Position numbers and translations under genes: made by a program | Assembly: GCF_900142645.1 (NCBI RefSeq) | Contig: NZ_FRBP01000002.1 | Location: forward strand, 248,001 to 312,000 | Origin: Eubacterium callanderi | GTDB lineage: Bacteria > Bacillota > Clostridia > Eubacteriales > Eubacteriaceae | Reading direction: 5' to 3' | DNA length: 64,000 nt | Part shown: piece by piece, positions 49,414 through 58,863 of the stretch | Numbering within the stretch: the stretch's first letter is position 1 | Layout of the letters: each line of letters begins with the position of its first letter | The notes under the pieces: model-generated | The model's database searches: none | Told to the model about the DNA's origin: nothing | What the model saw: only the letters and a program-made list of their open reading frames with translations

Positions 49414-50832
49414 ATGTACAATAAGGAATCATCAACCGCAACTGAATTCATCAACCACGAAGAAATTTTAGAAACTCTTGAATACGCAGAGGCCAACAAA
49501 AATAACAGAGAGCTCATCGACAGCCTCATTGAGCGCGCAAAAGACTGCAAAGGCCTGACCCATCGGGAAGCCGCTGTGCTGCTGGAATGTGAGCTTGAGG
49601 ATGAAAATGAAAAAATGTATTCCCTCGCCAAGAAAATTAAACAGAAATTTTATGGCAACCGGATCGTCATGTTTGCCCCGCTCTACCTGTCAAACTACTG
49701 TATCAATGGCTGTGTCTATTGCCCTTATCACCGTCAGAACAAGCATATCCGGCGAAAAAAACTGACCCAGGAAGAAATACGCGATGAGGTAATTGCCCTC
49801 CAGGATATGGGACATAAGCGTCTGGCTCTGGAAACCGGCGAAGATCCAGCCAACAATCCCATTGAGTACGTGCTGGAGAGCATCAAGACTATTTACGGCA
49901 TCAAACATAAAAACGGCGCCATCCGCCGTGTCAATGTCAACATTGCTGCCACCACAGTAGAAAACTATAAAAAGCTTAAAGATGCCGGTATTGGCACTTA
50001 TATTTTATTCCAGGAAACCTACCATAAAGAAAACTATGAAAAACTGCACCCTACAGGGCCAAAGCATGACTACGCTTACCATACTGAAGCCATGGACCGC
50101 GCCATGGATGGCGGTATTGATGATGTGGGCATCGGCGTTCTATTCGGGCTCAATATGTACCGTTACGACTTCATAGGGCTTTTAATGCACGCCGAACACC
50201 TGGAAACCGCAAAGGGCGTCGGGCCGCACACCATCTCTGTACCGCGTATCCGCTCTGCGGACGATATTAACCCCGATTCCTTCTCCGATGCCATCTCTGA
50301 TGAAATCTTCCAGAAAATCGTCGCGGTTCTCCGCATTGCTGTGCCTTACACAGGGATGATCATCTCAACCCGGGAATCCCAGAAAACCCGTGAAAAGGTT
50401 CTGGATCTGGGTATTTCCCAAATCAGCGGAGGCTCCAGCACCTCTGTCGGCGGCTATGTCGAGCCCGAAAAGAAAGAGGATAACTCTGCCCAGTTTGATG
50501 TCAGTGATACTCGTACCCTTGATGAAGTAGTCAACTGGCTGTTACAACTTGGCTATATTCCAAGCTTCTGCACGGCCTGTTACCGCGAGGGACGTACTGG
50601 CGACCGGTTTATGAGTCTGGTAAAGGCTGGACAGATTGCCAACTGCTGTCAGCCCAACGCACTGATCACACTGAAAGAATACCTTGAGGACTACGCCAGC
50701 CCCGATACCAAAGCCAAAGGGGACTTTGTCATTAACGAGGAATTAAAGGACATTCCAAAGGATAAAGTGCGAAATATCGCCATTGAAAACCTCAAGGCTA
50801 TCTCCCAGGGCCAGCGGGATTTCCGCTTCTGA
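49414..50832 (+). CDS. hydG: [FeFe]-hydrogenase maturase HydG
   Basis: Radical-SAM tyrosine lyase that makes CO and CN ligands and the Fe(CO)2(CN) synthon. The SAM cluster uses Cys96, Cys100 and Cys103 (NYCINGCVYCPYH). The C-terminal auxiliary cluster uses FCTACYREG and the nearby NCCQPN. It is 472 residues and belongs to the ThiH-like family, but the auxiliary cluster and operon show it is HydG. It lies between hydE and hydF. Confidence 0.97.
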   Translation: MYNKESSTATEFINHEEILETLEYAEANKNNRELIDSLIERAKDCKGLTHREAAVLLECELEDENEKMYSLAKKIKQKFYGNRIVMFAPLYLSNYCINGCVYCPYHRQNKHIRRKKLTQEEIRDEVIALQDMGHKRLALETGEDPANNPIEYVLESIKTIYGIKHKNGAIRRVNVNIAATTVENYKKLKDAGIGTYILFQETYHKENYEKLHPTGPKHDYAYHTEAMDRAMDGGIDDVGIGVLFGLNMYRYDFIGLLMHAEHLETAKGVGPHTISVPRIRSADDINPDSFSDAISDEIFQKIVAVLRIAVPYTGMIISTRESQKTREKVLDLGISQISGGSSTSVGGYVEPEKKEDNSAQFDVSDTRTLDEVVNWLLQLGYIPSFCTACYREGRTGDRFMSLVKAGQIANCCQPNALITLKEYLEDYASPDTKAKGDFVINEELKDIPKDKVRNIAIENLKAISQGQRDFRF

Positions 50833-50862
50833 TTGTTTGGCAGACATTAAAAAGGAGTATTT

Positions 50863-52056
50863 ATGAGTTTAACATCTACCCCTCGTTCGAACCGGCTCCA
50901 TATTGGGATTTACGGAAAACGCAACAGCGGCAAATCCTCATTGATCAATGCTTTGACCGGTCAGAAAATCGCACTGGTATCAGACGTGGCCGGCACCACC
51001 GCCGACCCTGTTTACAAATATATGGAAATCCATGGCATCGGGCCCTGTATGTTTATCGACACTGCCGGATTTGATGACATCGGTGAGCTTGGCGAAATGC
51101 GTGTTGGACAGACCCGCAAGGCCATGGATAAAACCGATATTGCCCTTATAGTCTGGGGCGATACCCATACTGAAGAAGAATACAACTGGATTGATGCCTT
51201 TAAAAAACGAAATACACCCGTTATCCCCATCATCAATAAATCCGATATTCTGACAGATATTGAGCTGTTGGCCTCTGAAATCAAAGCCCGGCTTGGAGTG
51301 CCTCCTTTGATTGTCAGCGCAAAAACAAAAGAGGGCATGGACCGTATACGAGAAGCATTAATCCGATCCCTACCCAAAGACCACGAGGCTGAGAGTATTA
51401 CCGGTAACCTTTGCGCAGACGGCGATCTGGTCATGCTGGTCATGCCACAGGATACTCAGGCGCCTAAGGGACGGCTTATCCTGCCGCAGGTACAGACTAT
51501 CCGCGAACTTTTGGATAAAAAGTGTATTGTCCACAGCGCTACTGCTGATCGTTTTGACGAAGCCCTTGCTTGCCTGGCTTCCCCACCAAGGCTCATCATC
51601 ACCGATTCCCAGGTCTTTAAAACCATCTATGATAAAAAACCTCCTGAAAGCAAGCTCACTTCCTTTTCGGTATTGTTTGCTGCCTATAAGGGAGACCTGG
51701 ATTACTTTGTTGCAGGTGCCAGAGCTCTTGACTGTTTGACAGAAAGCTCCCGGATTCTCATTGCAGAGGCCTGTACCCATGCGCCTCTTGAGGAGGACAT
51801 CGGCCGCGAAAAAATCCCGAGTATGCTCAGAAAGCGTGTCGGAAAGGGGCTGGGCGTAGACATCGTAGCCGGTAATGATTTTCCTCAGGACCTGACGCCT
51901 TATAACCTGGTGATTCACTGCGGCGGTTGCATGTTTAACCGCAAGCATGTGCTCTCCAGAGTCGAACAAGCCCGGAGCCAGGGCGTGCCAATGTGTAACT
52001 ACGGCGTTACCATTGCGCATCTGTCCGGCATTCTGGATAAAATCGATTTAGCATAA
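50863..52056 (+). CDS. hydF: [FeFe]-hydrogenase maturation GTPase HydF
   Basis: Scaffold GTPase on which the diiron subcluster is assembled and delivered to the hydrogenase. The P-loop GKRNSGKSS covers residues 18-26, followed by DTAGFDD and NKSDIL. The C-terminal cluster ligands are CTHAP (C-x-H) and CGGCMFNR (C-x2-C). It is 397 residues. It is the last gene of the operon and is followed by a terminator. Confidence 0.97.
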   Translation: MSLTSTPRSNRLHIGIYGKRNSGKSSLINALTGQKIALVSDVAGTTADPVYKYMEIHGIGPCMFIDTAGFDDIGELGEMRVGQTRKAMDKTDIALIVWGDTHTEEEYNWIDAFKKRNTPVIPIINKSDILTDIELLASEIKARLGVPPLIVSAKTKEGMDRIREALIRSLPKDHEAESITGNLCADGDLVMLVMPQDTQAPKGRLILPQVQTIRELLDKKCIVHSATADRFDEALACLASPPRLIITDSQVFKTIYDKKPPESKLTSFSVLFAAYKGDLDYFVAGARALDCLTESSRILIAEACTHAPLEEDIGREKIPSMLRKRVGKGLGVDIVAGNDFPQDLTPYNLVIHCGGCMFNRKHVLSRVEQARSQGVPMCNYGVTIAHLSGILDKIDLA

Positions 52057-52059
52057 AAT

Positions 52060-52098
52060 AAAGGAGGCACCGCGAAATGCGATGCCCCCTTTATTTTT
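52060..52098 (+). terminator. hydF terminator
   Basis: AAAGG and GGCA (52060-52069) pair with TGCC and CCTTT (52083-52092) around one mismatch, followed by ATTTTT. The convergent EAL gene ends at 52101. Confidence 0.75.
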
Positions 52099-52100
52099 GC

Positions 52101-52889
52101 TTAGCTTTTCTTTTTAACCAGTTCCCAAAAATCATTTTCTTCAAGAGGCTTGGAATAGTAATATCCCTGTACATAATCTGCCCCACAGCGAATCATCCAG
52201 TTCAGGTCTTCTTTTGTTTCAACCCTCTCTGCGACGACCTTTACCTCTTTAATCTTGATCATCTCGACCATTTTTTGAACAAACTCAAACTGTTCCTGAT
52301 TCTGCTGTACCTGCTGCACTAGACGATGGTCCAGCTTAACAAAAGCAAAAGGAACCTGAGAAAAATATGAAATACTGACTTCACCTGATCCAAAATTGTC
52401 CAAAACAATGCGAATTCCGGCTGCGTGCATCTGGTTCAGGACATCAATGGCCGCCGGGAAAGACTGCAAGAGCAGGGCTTCTGTGATTTCCACACAAATC
52501 CGGTCTGGCGTAATACCAGATTCACGGATAATATTCAACGTTTTCTTCCCATAATTCTGATCTACCAGCTGCTGCACCGACAGATTCACCGTAATATTTT
52601 CAATACTCGTTTTCTGGTCAGACAAAAACTTCATGGTTTGGCAGGCTTTTGTCAATACCAGTTCTCCGACCTCTGTTACAAGATTATTCTTTTCGGCCAC
52701 CCGTATAGCCTCATAAGGTGGAATGTACTGTCCATTTTCATCCTGAAGCCGCATCAGGGCTTCAGCCGTTGTATAGCATTTCTTCTTGTAGTCATAAACC
52801 GGCTGATACCAGACATCAAAATCCTGAAGCTCGATTTGTCTGTTTAACAGTTCAAGAATTTTACTTTCACGTTCCACATCGTTAAGCAC
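52101..52889 (-). CDS. EAL-domain half of a split GGDEF-EAL protein
   Basis: A 262-residue EAL domain, the c-di-GMP phosphodiesterase fold. The EAL signature reads AEALMRL, with Asn in TVNLSVQQL, Glu in EITEALLL, AERVET and QGYYYSKPL kept. The DDFGTG motif is changed to DNFGSG, so a metal ligand Asp is Asn and activity is doubtful. It overlaps the end of the upstream frame. Reading one extra G near 52958-52961 would fuse both frames smoothly through EALADTEICKKYSEEGVVIY. The natural start here would be a GTG with no good ribosome site. Confidence 0.8.
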   Translation of the reverse strand: MLNDVERESKILELLNRQIELQDFDVWYQPVYDYKKKCYTTAEALMRLQDENGQYIPPYEAIRVAEKNNLVTEVGELVLTKACQTMKFLSDQKTSIENITVNLSVQQLVDQNYGKKTLNIIRESGITPDRICVEITEALLLQSFPAAIDVLNQMHAAGIRIVLDNFGSGEVSISYFSQVPFAFVKLDHRLVQQVQQNQEQFEFVQKMVEMIKIKEVKVVAERVETKEDLNWMIRCGADYVQGYYYSKPLEENDFWELVKKKS

Positions 52890-54469
52890 TGTCTGATTAT
52901 AAATGACGACCCCTTCCTCGCTGTATTTTTTGCAAATCTCAGTGTCTGCCAGAGCTTCCTCACCAATTCACTGGCATTGTCACCATGTTCAGGATAACGG
53001 CAGACACCAACCTTATATTTAAGCTGAAAGCTTGCCGCACCAACGGTTATCTCTGAGTCCATCAACTTTTGCAGTTCCAGCTGAATTCCATCATCGCAAT
53101 CCTGCATAGCATTTATTCCCATAAACCGGTCACCGTAGACGTGATATATCTGCTCACCAAAAATCTTTTGAAGTCCACTGCTGATGCTTAAAAGAATCTT
53201 ATTTCCAGTTTCAATTGAGAAAATACGGTTGTACTTTCCAAAATTTGCCACATCGAGCATATAGACTGTAAAAGGTTCGCCTTTTCGAATAAAACGAAGA
53301 ATATCCTGGTAACCTTTTGAAAAATTTGCTAAGTTCAAATGAAAGTCTATGAAAGCAGACTTTTCAAGTTTTTTACAATAGCTTAACAGAGTATCGGACA
53401 AGGCATTTAAGTCATCATCGTTATAATGGCCAAAGTCAATCTCTTCCTCACCCTCAGACCTGCGCTGACATCGTTCCTTCATTTCAAGAACCGGGCGCTT
53501 CATCCGGCTGTAAAAATAATAAAGAACGAAACCAAAAATACTCATCAAGATAATGGTCAAAATAATTTGATAGGCCGAATATTTCAAAATCGTCTGAAAG
53601 ATCACCCGACTGCTTACAGAGGTCATAAGTGCCATAGGGTACTGTGCGTCCCTGGCCACAAATCCCATCATCTTTTGCCCATCCGAATTAACATAGGTGA
53701 AAGATTCATACGTGTTTTCGGTTTCAATCATTCCTTCCAGAAGTCCAGAGCAATTGACCACCTCTTCATTAGCATCACTGAGACTGAGATCCCCTTTTGT
53801 TGCCACTGGCATCCAGCTGTTGCTGTCAAACAGGATCGTGCTCCGCCCATTTTCGTTATCGGGCAGACTGATAAAATCATTATCATAATACAAGCTAATA
53901 CAGCCAAGATACTCGCTGCCTGCAGACCAGACCGGAGCGCATACCTCTACCACCGCTTCATCTTTATACGTGGTAAAGTCTACCCGATATGGAGTGTCTT
54001 TAAAATAATCCGGCGAATTATTCATTGCACTGTTATCCAGCTCATCAATGATCTGAAGCGCAGTATTTTTAAGATAAATCTGATTATCTTTTCCCAAAAT
54101 ACGCATACCAACATAATTCGGCATCAGCTTTACAGCCTCTTCGACCACATAGATTGCTTCTTTTTCGTTACCATCACCATCAGCGATACCATCCCCACCT
54201 TCCAGCAGTGTAATAATACTGGTGCTGGTGCTGAGATAAAGGGTTTCATCACCCAGATGATCAATAGTGTCTGCAAGCATCGCTTCTGCGGTTTCTGTTT
54301 GGTGCCTGAGGTTATTTTGATAGGTATCCAAGTTGAAAAAATACGTTAAAATCATGGATCCAACCAGCATCGCTGCAAACACCAAAATTAAGATTCGCAG
54401 AAGTGTATAATAAAAAAGGTTGTTTTTCTCCTCTTTTGGGGAGCTTTTCTGTAAAATTTGACGCTTCAT
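52844..54469 (-). CDS. Membrane sensor with degenerate GGDEF domain, 3' frame shifted
   Basis: A 541-residue protein with an N-terminal membrane helix (about 20-45), a large extracellular Cache-like domain, a second helix near 290-315, a short linker and a GGDEF domain at about 360-510. The active-site motif is YGDRF instead of GGDEF, so cyclase activity is unlikely; such domains may bind GTP and regulate. The last 30 or so residues are out of frame with the normal domain end. The EAL domain continues in another frame at 52101-52889. Confidence 0.82.
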   Translation of the reverse strand: MKRQILQKSSPKEEKNNLFYYTLLRILILVFAAMLVGSMILTYFFNLDTYQNNLRHQTETAEAMLADTIDHLGDETLYLSTSTSIITLLEGGDGIADGDGNEKEAIYVVEEAVKLMPNYVGMRILGKDNQIYLKNTALQIIDELDNSAMNNSPDYFKDTPYRVDFTTYKDEAVVEVCAPVWSAGSEYLGCISLYYDNDFISLPDNENGRSTILFDSNSWMPVATKGDLSLSDANEEVVNCSGLLEGMIETENTYESFTYVNSDGQKMMGFVARDAQYPMALMTSVSSRVIFQTILKYSAYQIILTIILMSIFGFVLYYFYSRMKRPVLEMKERCQRRSEGEEEIDFGHYNDDDLNALSDTLLSYCKKLEKSAFIDFHLNLANFSKGYQDILRFIRKGEPFTVYMLDVANFGKYNRIFSIETGNKILLSISSGLQKIFGEQIYHVYGDRFMGINAMQDCDDGIQLELQKLMDSEITVGAASFQLKYKVGVCRYPEHGDNASELVRKLWQTLRFAKNTARKGSSFIIRQCLTMWNVKVKFLNC

Positions 54470-54599
54470 TTTATATCCTTAAAACCTTCTACTTTGGGGG
54501 TATGGTTTATTATACCATACGGATATATCTCTGTCTACCATAGAGAACGGTATAAAATATTTTCATTCAACAAAATTTGCATATTAAAGGCTTTTCAAA

Positions 54600-54636
54600 C
54601 ACAAAAAAACATTCCGGAAAAATTACCGGAATGTTT
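54600..54636 (-). terminator. Terminator after the 282-residue membrane gene
   Basis: On the minus strand AAACATTCCGG (54626-54636) pairs perfectly with CCGGAATGTTT (54607-54617), followed by TTTTGTG. Confidence 0.9.
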
Positions 54637-54647
54637 AAGATTTTTTG

Positions 54648-55496
54648 TCAGATGTCTTTTTTCTTGCTTTTTTTATCATCCTTGGCGCCATCAGAACGGC
54701 CAAGCATTTTATCAAAAAGACGTTCCAGGATATCTTTCTTTTTGCCTTTACCTTCAAACTCCTTGGTACGTCGATTTATTTTATTGGCCATCCCCTTGGC
54801 AATCTGAATTGTTTCAGAATTTTCATTGGGCATCAAAGCGTTCCATTCTCTAAAAAGTTTACCATTGACCGTCATGGCTTCATAGTTGATGGCCAGCACT
54901 CGGTAAACATGTTGTCCATTGTCATGCTCCTTTACCTTCGCTCTGGCACGGTTCCAGGAATGGTAACGGCCCATCATGTAGGCCTGATCCACACCGATAA
55001 TGGAACAATAGGGTTTATTGGTCGCTCTCAAGCGGAAAGAGTTTGGCGCAATTAGCACAAATACTATCGCTGTGACCGCAAAGAACATTCCGAAGGCTAC
55101 AGCCAGCATTTTACTTTCTTCACCCAACATAAAAAACAGGATAACAGATAAAACAACAATAATCGCCAGCAGAATAAAAAATTTCTTTTTACTGGCCTTT
55201 TTCTGGATTGCATTGAGCTCGCCAATAAAGCTTTCATATAAAGCATCATCATATTCCCAACAGATTTTTTCTTCGTCGCTTTTCATAAAGCTTTCAAACG
55301 CTTTGTAGCGCTTGAAATAAAACAGAGCGAAGAGAATACCGCCGGCGATCAGGATAATTCCAAAATAATTGCAATAGAACTGGTATGGACCGATATCCGC
55401 CACCATGCCAGGTACAAAGACCACCAGGATGCCCAAAATAGATGCGACCAGTGATAAAATAATGTTCAGCTTTAATGGATTTTGAATGTCATTCAT
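54648..55496 (-). CDS. Unknown four-helix membrane protein
   Basis: Not recognised. It is 282 residues with paired hydrophobic helices at about 10-60 and 108-160, a soluble middle and a highly basic, Lys-rich C-terminus (KKSKKKD). It lies downstream of thyX on the same strand with a 40-bp gap and could be co-transcribed. A PH-like or regulator role cannot be shown. Confidence 0.7.
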   Translation of the reverse strand: MNDIQNPLKLNIILSLVASILGILVVFVPGMVADIGPYQFYCNYFGIILIAGGILFALFYFKRYKAFESFMKSDEEKICWEYDDALYESFIGELNAIQKKASKKKFFILLAIIVVLSVILFFMLGEESKMLAVAFGMFFAVTAIVFVLIAPNSFRLRATNKPYCSIIGVDQAYMMGRYHSWNRARAKVKEHDNGQHVYRVLAINYEAMTVNGKLFREWNALMPNENSETIQIAKGMANKINRRTKEFEGKGKKKDILERLFDKMLGRSDGAKDDKKSKKKDI

Positions 55497-55536
55497 ACTT
55501 TTTCCAACCTTTTTTAATTTTTATGCACACCTGTCC

Positions 55537-56307
55537 TTATAAAGCTTTAAAGGTTTCTCGAACTTCATTGATCTTGCCACAGCTCATTACGCCTTCAGGA
55601 CAAGGGCCTTCCACACAGCGTGGACCGGCATTTTTAAATAAGATCGGTGCAACCTTGCGGCATTCTACCAGCATGGCAATGGCACATGCGCGGATTTCCC
55701 ACTGGGCGCGCATGCAGCAACGCTGATTAAAAAAATGCAGCAGCTCACGGACATTCATAGTGACCACAATTTTTGTTTCACAGGCATTTGGCAGTACAAA
55801 ACGGGCATCCTCGATCCCCTGCTTTTCTGCCATATTTGCAGCCTGCTTTTCAGATTTTCCTTCTGCCATTAATTCGTGCTTATGCTTTTCGATGAGCTTT
55901 TCAGCAATCACGTCATAGGAATGCTGGGCGTTTTCCATGGCGCGGATATACTCCTCCTTCGCCTCTGGAATATTGGCGATTTCATAAGGTACAATGTAAT
56001 TAAACTGACCCTCCGTAACATAACGCTGAGATTTCTGGCTAAAGCTCGCCATCCGGTGTCGTACCAGTTGGTGAGTCAGAGCACGGCTTACACCTTCAAT
56101 CGCAAAAGTAAAACTGGCATGTTCAATAGGAGAAGCGTGCCCCATATCCATCAGGCGGTTTAAAAATTTATCTACATTTTCCGGGGTCAGATCCTCCATA
56201 ATTTCCGCAGCACCAGCGTGGGAATAACAGAGTTTAGCAGCAGCAGCCACAAGCTTTTCTGGTTCGGGGGTATGCTCGATTAACGTAACACTGAGTTTGG
56301 TTTCCAT
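55537..56307 (-). CDS. thyX: Flavin-dependent thymidylate synthase ThyX
   Basis: Makes dTMP from dUMP using FAD, NADPH and methylene-THF. The ThyX signature [14 protein letters not shown] (R-H-R-x3-S form) covers residues 83-96. At 256 residues it is normal. Unlike ThyA it releases THF rather than dihydrofolate, which suits a cell whose folate operon seen here lacks a dihydrofolate reductase. The upstream region 56308-56528 contains no other gene. Confidence 0.95.
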   Translation of the reverse strand: METKLSVTLIEHTPEPEKLVAAAAKLCYSHAGAAEIMEDLTPENVDKFLNRLMDMGHASPIEHASFTFAIEGVSRALTHQLVRHRMASFSQKSQRYVTEGQFNYIVPYEIANIPEAKEEYIRAMENAQHSYDVIAEKLIEKHKHELMAEGKSEKQAANMAEKQGIEDARFVLPNACETKIVVTMNVRELLHFFNQRCCMRAQWEIRACAIAMLVECRKVAPILFKNAGPRCVEGPCPEGVMSCGKINEVRETFKAL

Positions 56308-56528
56308 TGTTTTCTCTCCTTTGTTATGAGCGTAATGATTTTGTCCTAAACAGACAATGTTATTATTATACCATTTATAAGAGTTCCCGCAAATCGAAAT
56401 ATGAATATAAATTTCATAAGTTAAGATAAATTTTTATATCCACAAATTATTCCCTTTTCCCGCCAACTATTTATTAACCCCAGGCTGCTGAAAACGTGTA
56501 TAATTAAAAAAGATTTGGAGGTAGCATC

Positions 56529-57062
56529 ATGTTTAAAGGACAAAAAATTACGCCGGAACACAATAAAGTATACCGCTACGAAACCGGCGAACGACATAAA
56601 TACCTGGGGCATTTCTATACCCTCTCTGTCATGCAGACAACTGCAGAACCCAGTGTACGTATACAGGGCGAAAATATGATCATGGAGGTCAACGATCCGG
56701 GTAACCGCAAGCAAAAAGAGCTGGCCTTGGATATGTGGTACCGTGAACAGGCCCGAGAGGTTTTTGTTCCCATTCTGGCCGAAGCCATCGTAAAGGCGGC
56801 AAAATACTGCCTCCAGATGCCGCAGCTCAGAATCTACCGTATGTTGGACCGCTGGGGTTCCTGTTCTCCTAAAAGCAAAATTTTGATCTTGAATCTGGAG
56901 CTCATCAAAGTTCCTGTTCCCTGTATTGAGTATATTGCACTGCATGAGATGATTCATTTTAAATATCCCAGCCATGACTTTGGTTTTAACTCTGCCCTCG
57001 GCAACCTGATGCCGGATTGGAAGCAGCGTGAAGATTTTTTGAATACCTATTATCCAATTTAA
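56529..57062 (+). CDS. YgjP-like (WLM/SprT-type) metallopeptidase
   Basis: A 177-residue protein of the YgjP/DUF45 family. The zinc site is His139, Glu140 and His143 in ALHEMIHFKYPSHD with His149 as third ligand, and the family block RWGSCSPKSKI lies at 108-118. These features imply a protease fold, though no substrate is known. The ribosome site is GGAGG. It ends at a terminator and stands alone. Confidence 0.87.
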   Translation: MFKGQKITPEHNKVYRYETGERHKYLGHFYTLSVMQTTAEPSVRIQGENMIMEVNDPGNRKQKELALDMWYREQAREVFVPILAEAIVKAAKYCLQMPQLRIYRMLDRWGSCSPKSKILILNLELIKVPVPCIEYIALHEMIHFKYPSHDFGFNSALGNLMPDWKQREDFLNTYYPI

Positions 57063-57090
57063 GAAGACCGCGAAGGCGGTCTTCTTTATT
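57063..57090 (+). terminator. Terminator after the YgjP-like gene
   Basis: GAAGACCGC (57063-57071), a GAAG loop and GCGGTCTTC (57076-57084), followed by TTTATT. Confidence 0.93.
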
Positions 57091-57397
57091 GCTTAAGATT
57101 TTTTTAAGATTTATTAAAACTCACTTCATTTTGACTGCTTTGGCACTTTATCGTATCATTTCAAATTATTCCAATAAATGCAATTTTTGGCATTCGTTTT
57201 GAAAGAATTATTTTTAAATTAAATTCCATTTTAAATGCTCAAAAGACTTCTAATAAAAGCATTTTTGCAAGTTTTTTATCTTTCGTTTCATTCACTTTAT
57301 GTATACAGTATTTTTAAATCAAAGTGAATTTTAAGGTTTATTTTTGATTTGAAAAGTGCTACACTGTAGGCACAGGAAGCCGAAAGGAAGTATTATT
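57091..57397. other. AT-rich intergenic region, no gene
   Basis: About 300 bp, very AT-rich, with no reading frame worth reporting. It contains a short palindrome TGTATACA (57300-57307) and repeated ATTTTAAAT-like words. It should hold the promoter of the methyltransferase gene, but no clear -35/-10 pair was found. Confidence 0.6.
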
Positions 57398-58042
57398 ATG
57401 AGTATCAAGGAAAAATCAGAAAAAAAATCTGTTATCAGTAGAGATGTTTTAGCGGCAATGTTTAACACCAGTGAGTTTAAACAATATTCCCATGACTGTC
57501 GTCAGGAAGTTGTGGAGTCCCTCGAAGGGCACGAATTTAAAACGTTGCTCGACCTTGACTGCGGAGGCGGAAAAATGCTTGAACAGCTTTTTGAAACATT
57601 TCCAGACATGGAAGCCTGCGGTTTTGACTATTCTCTGGATCGTCTGAATGGCGCTAAAGAACGCCTGGAAGGCAAAAACGTATCTTTCAAATTTGGGAAC
57701 GCACAGTGTCTCCCTTATGAAGATAATCAGTTCGACGTTGTGGTCAGCACTTCAACCTTTCATCACTATCCCTACCCAGATAATGTTTTGAAGGAAGTAC
57801 ACCGCGTACTTAAGCCAAAGGGAATTCTGGTTATCTGCGACACCTATCTTGGCGCTACACTGCGCTATCTCAACAATTTCTGTAAGCCAATCAATGAGGT
57901 TACAGAAATCCGCATGTATTCTGAAAAAGAAATCTGGCAAATGCTTGGCGGAGCTGGATTTAATGGCATCACCTGGCGCCGTCTCAATAAACACGCTTAC
58001 CTGGCTAAAGCTGTTGCTTCCGGAATTCCACTCATTGCTTAA
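57398..58042 (+). CDS. SAM-dependent methyltransferase, UbiE-like
   Basis: A 214-residue class I methyltransferase. SAM motif I is LDLDCGGGKML near residue 50 and the later segments CDYSLDRL-like GFDYSLDRL, FKFGNAQCLPYEDNQFDVV and LKPKGILVICD follow the Methyltransf_11 pattern. The ATG at 57398 has GAAAGGAAG upstream. It is single, convergent with a TetR gene, and its acceptor is unknown. It might be part of the same response as the TetR gene. Confidence 0.87.
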   Translation: MSIKEKSEKKSVISRDVLAAMFNTSEFKQYSHDCRQEVVESLEGHEFKTLLDLDCGGGKMLEQLFETFPDMEACGFDYSLDRLNGAKERLEGKNVSFKFGNAQCLPYEDNQFDVVVSTSTFHHYPYPDNVLKEVHRVLKPKGILVICDTYLGATLRYLNNFCKPINEVTEIRMYSEKEIWQMLGGAGFNGITWRRLNKHAYLAKAVASGIPLIA

Positions 58043-58075
58043 ACAGATTTTATTTAATCCTGAGTTAACATATCC

Positions 58076-58106
58076 CCCCTTCGGTTTTTCCGAAGGGGCT
58101 TTTTTA
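58076..58106 (+). terminator. Terminator after the methyltransferase gene
   Basis: CCCCTTCGG (58076-58084) pairs perfectly with CCGAAGGGG (58090-58098), followed by a T tract. Confidence 0.93.
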
Positions 58107-58667
58107 TTCGATCATTCCCTTTATCCCACGTGAAATAAAACGGCTGATTATCCGAGCCGTCTCCTCGGCATTCAAAGGAATACCACGTATAATCTTTTCC
58201 ATCCCCCCTTCCACGACCGCACCGACGATACAGGCATCCACAACGGATAAGGTGACATTGTTTGTAATTGAATGGGAACTTCTGAAAAGTCCTTCTTTCA
58301 AAATCACCTTGTATTTGGTAATGAACGCTCCATTCTGATTTCCCTGGGACAGACTCCGAATGGTTTCAGCATGTTCCACCAAAAACTGTATACATCTCAA
58401 AACCTGTGGATAAGGATCATCGATAATATTGTCAATGCTATTTTCTCCAATAACCTGTATGCAGTGGTCCATCAAGTCATTTTCAACCTGCTCCTGGACA
58501 TCGTAAATATCCAGAAAGTGCGCATAAAAGGTTCCCCGACTCACATCTGCAAGTGTCAGAATATCCTTAACTGTTATTTTTCGAATATCCTGGTTGATAA
58601 TGAGCTGAATAAAAGCATTCTTAATTGCCTCTTTAGATTTTCGCACATCTCGTCTTTCCCCGACCAT
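58104..58667 (-). CDS. TetR/AcrR family regulator
   Basis: A 187-residue repressor. The N-terminal helix-turn-helix covers about residues 10-55 (ITVKDILTLADVSRGTFYAHF), with a ligand-binding helical C-terminus. It is divergent from the 63-residue gene at 58864, whose promoter carries a palindrome at the -35 box. By inference it controls that gene and itself. The C-terminal ligand pocket cannot be read. Confidence 0.9.
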   Translation of the reverse strand: MVGERRDVRKSKEAIKNAFIQLIINQDIRKITVKDILTLADVSRGTFYAHFLDIYDVQEQVENDLMDHCIQVIGENSIDNIIDDPYPQVLRCIQFLVEHAETIRSLSQGNQNGAFITKYKVILKEGLFRSSHSITNNVTLSVVDACIVGAVVEGGMEKIIRGIPLNAEETARIISRFISRGIKGMIE

Positions 58668-58768
58668 ACTTTTCCCTTTCTAAATAATGTAAATAATTCT
58701 GGGATAATTAATTCAAATTCATACATTTTTTTAAATTTTATTTAACTTCATACAAAGCATCCAAACTT

Positions 58769-58783
58769 TATACATTGTGTATA
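58769..58783. promoter_or_regulatory. Probable TetR operator
   Basis: Perfect inverted repeat TATACA-TTG-TGTATA between the divergent tetR and small-protein genes. Its right half covers the -35 box of the plus-strand promoter. Confidence 0.6.
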
Positions 58784-58803
58784 GATTCAAATAAAAGTAT
58801 AAT
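58775..58803 (+). promoter_or_regulatory. Sigma-A promoter of the 63-residue gene
   Basis: TTGTGT (58775-58780), 17-bp spacer, consensus TATAAT (58798-58803). Confidence 0.85.
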
Positions 58804-58863
58804 ATTGTTGTCATAAAAATTCAAGAAAAACTGATCAAAATATTATGAAAGGCGGATAAAATA

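Noticed and set aside
53426-54349. Long plus-strand open frame (307 codons) opposite the GGDEF gene
   Set aside because: It is a shadow of the minus-strand sensor gene: no ribosome site, no family resemblance and unnatural composition.
56421-56975. Minus-strand open frame of 184 codons over the YgjP-like gene
   Set aside because: The plus-strand protein has a clear zinc-peptidase motif and ribosome site; the antisense frame has neither.
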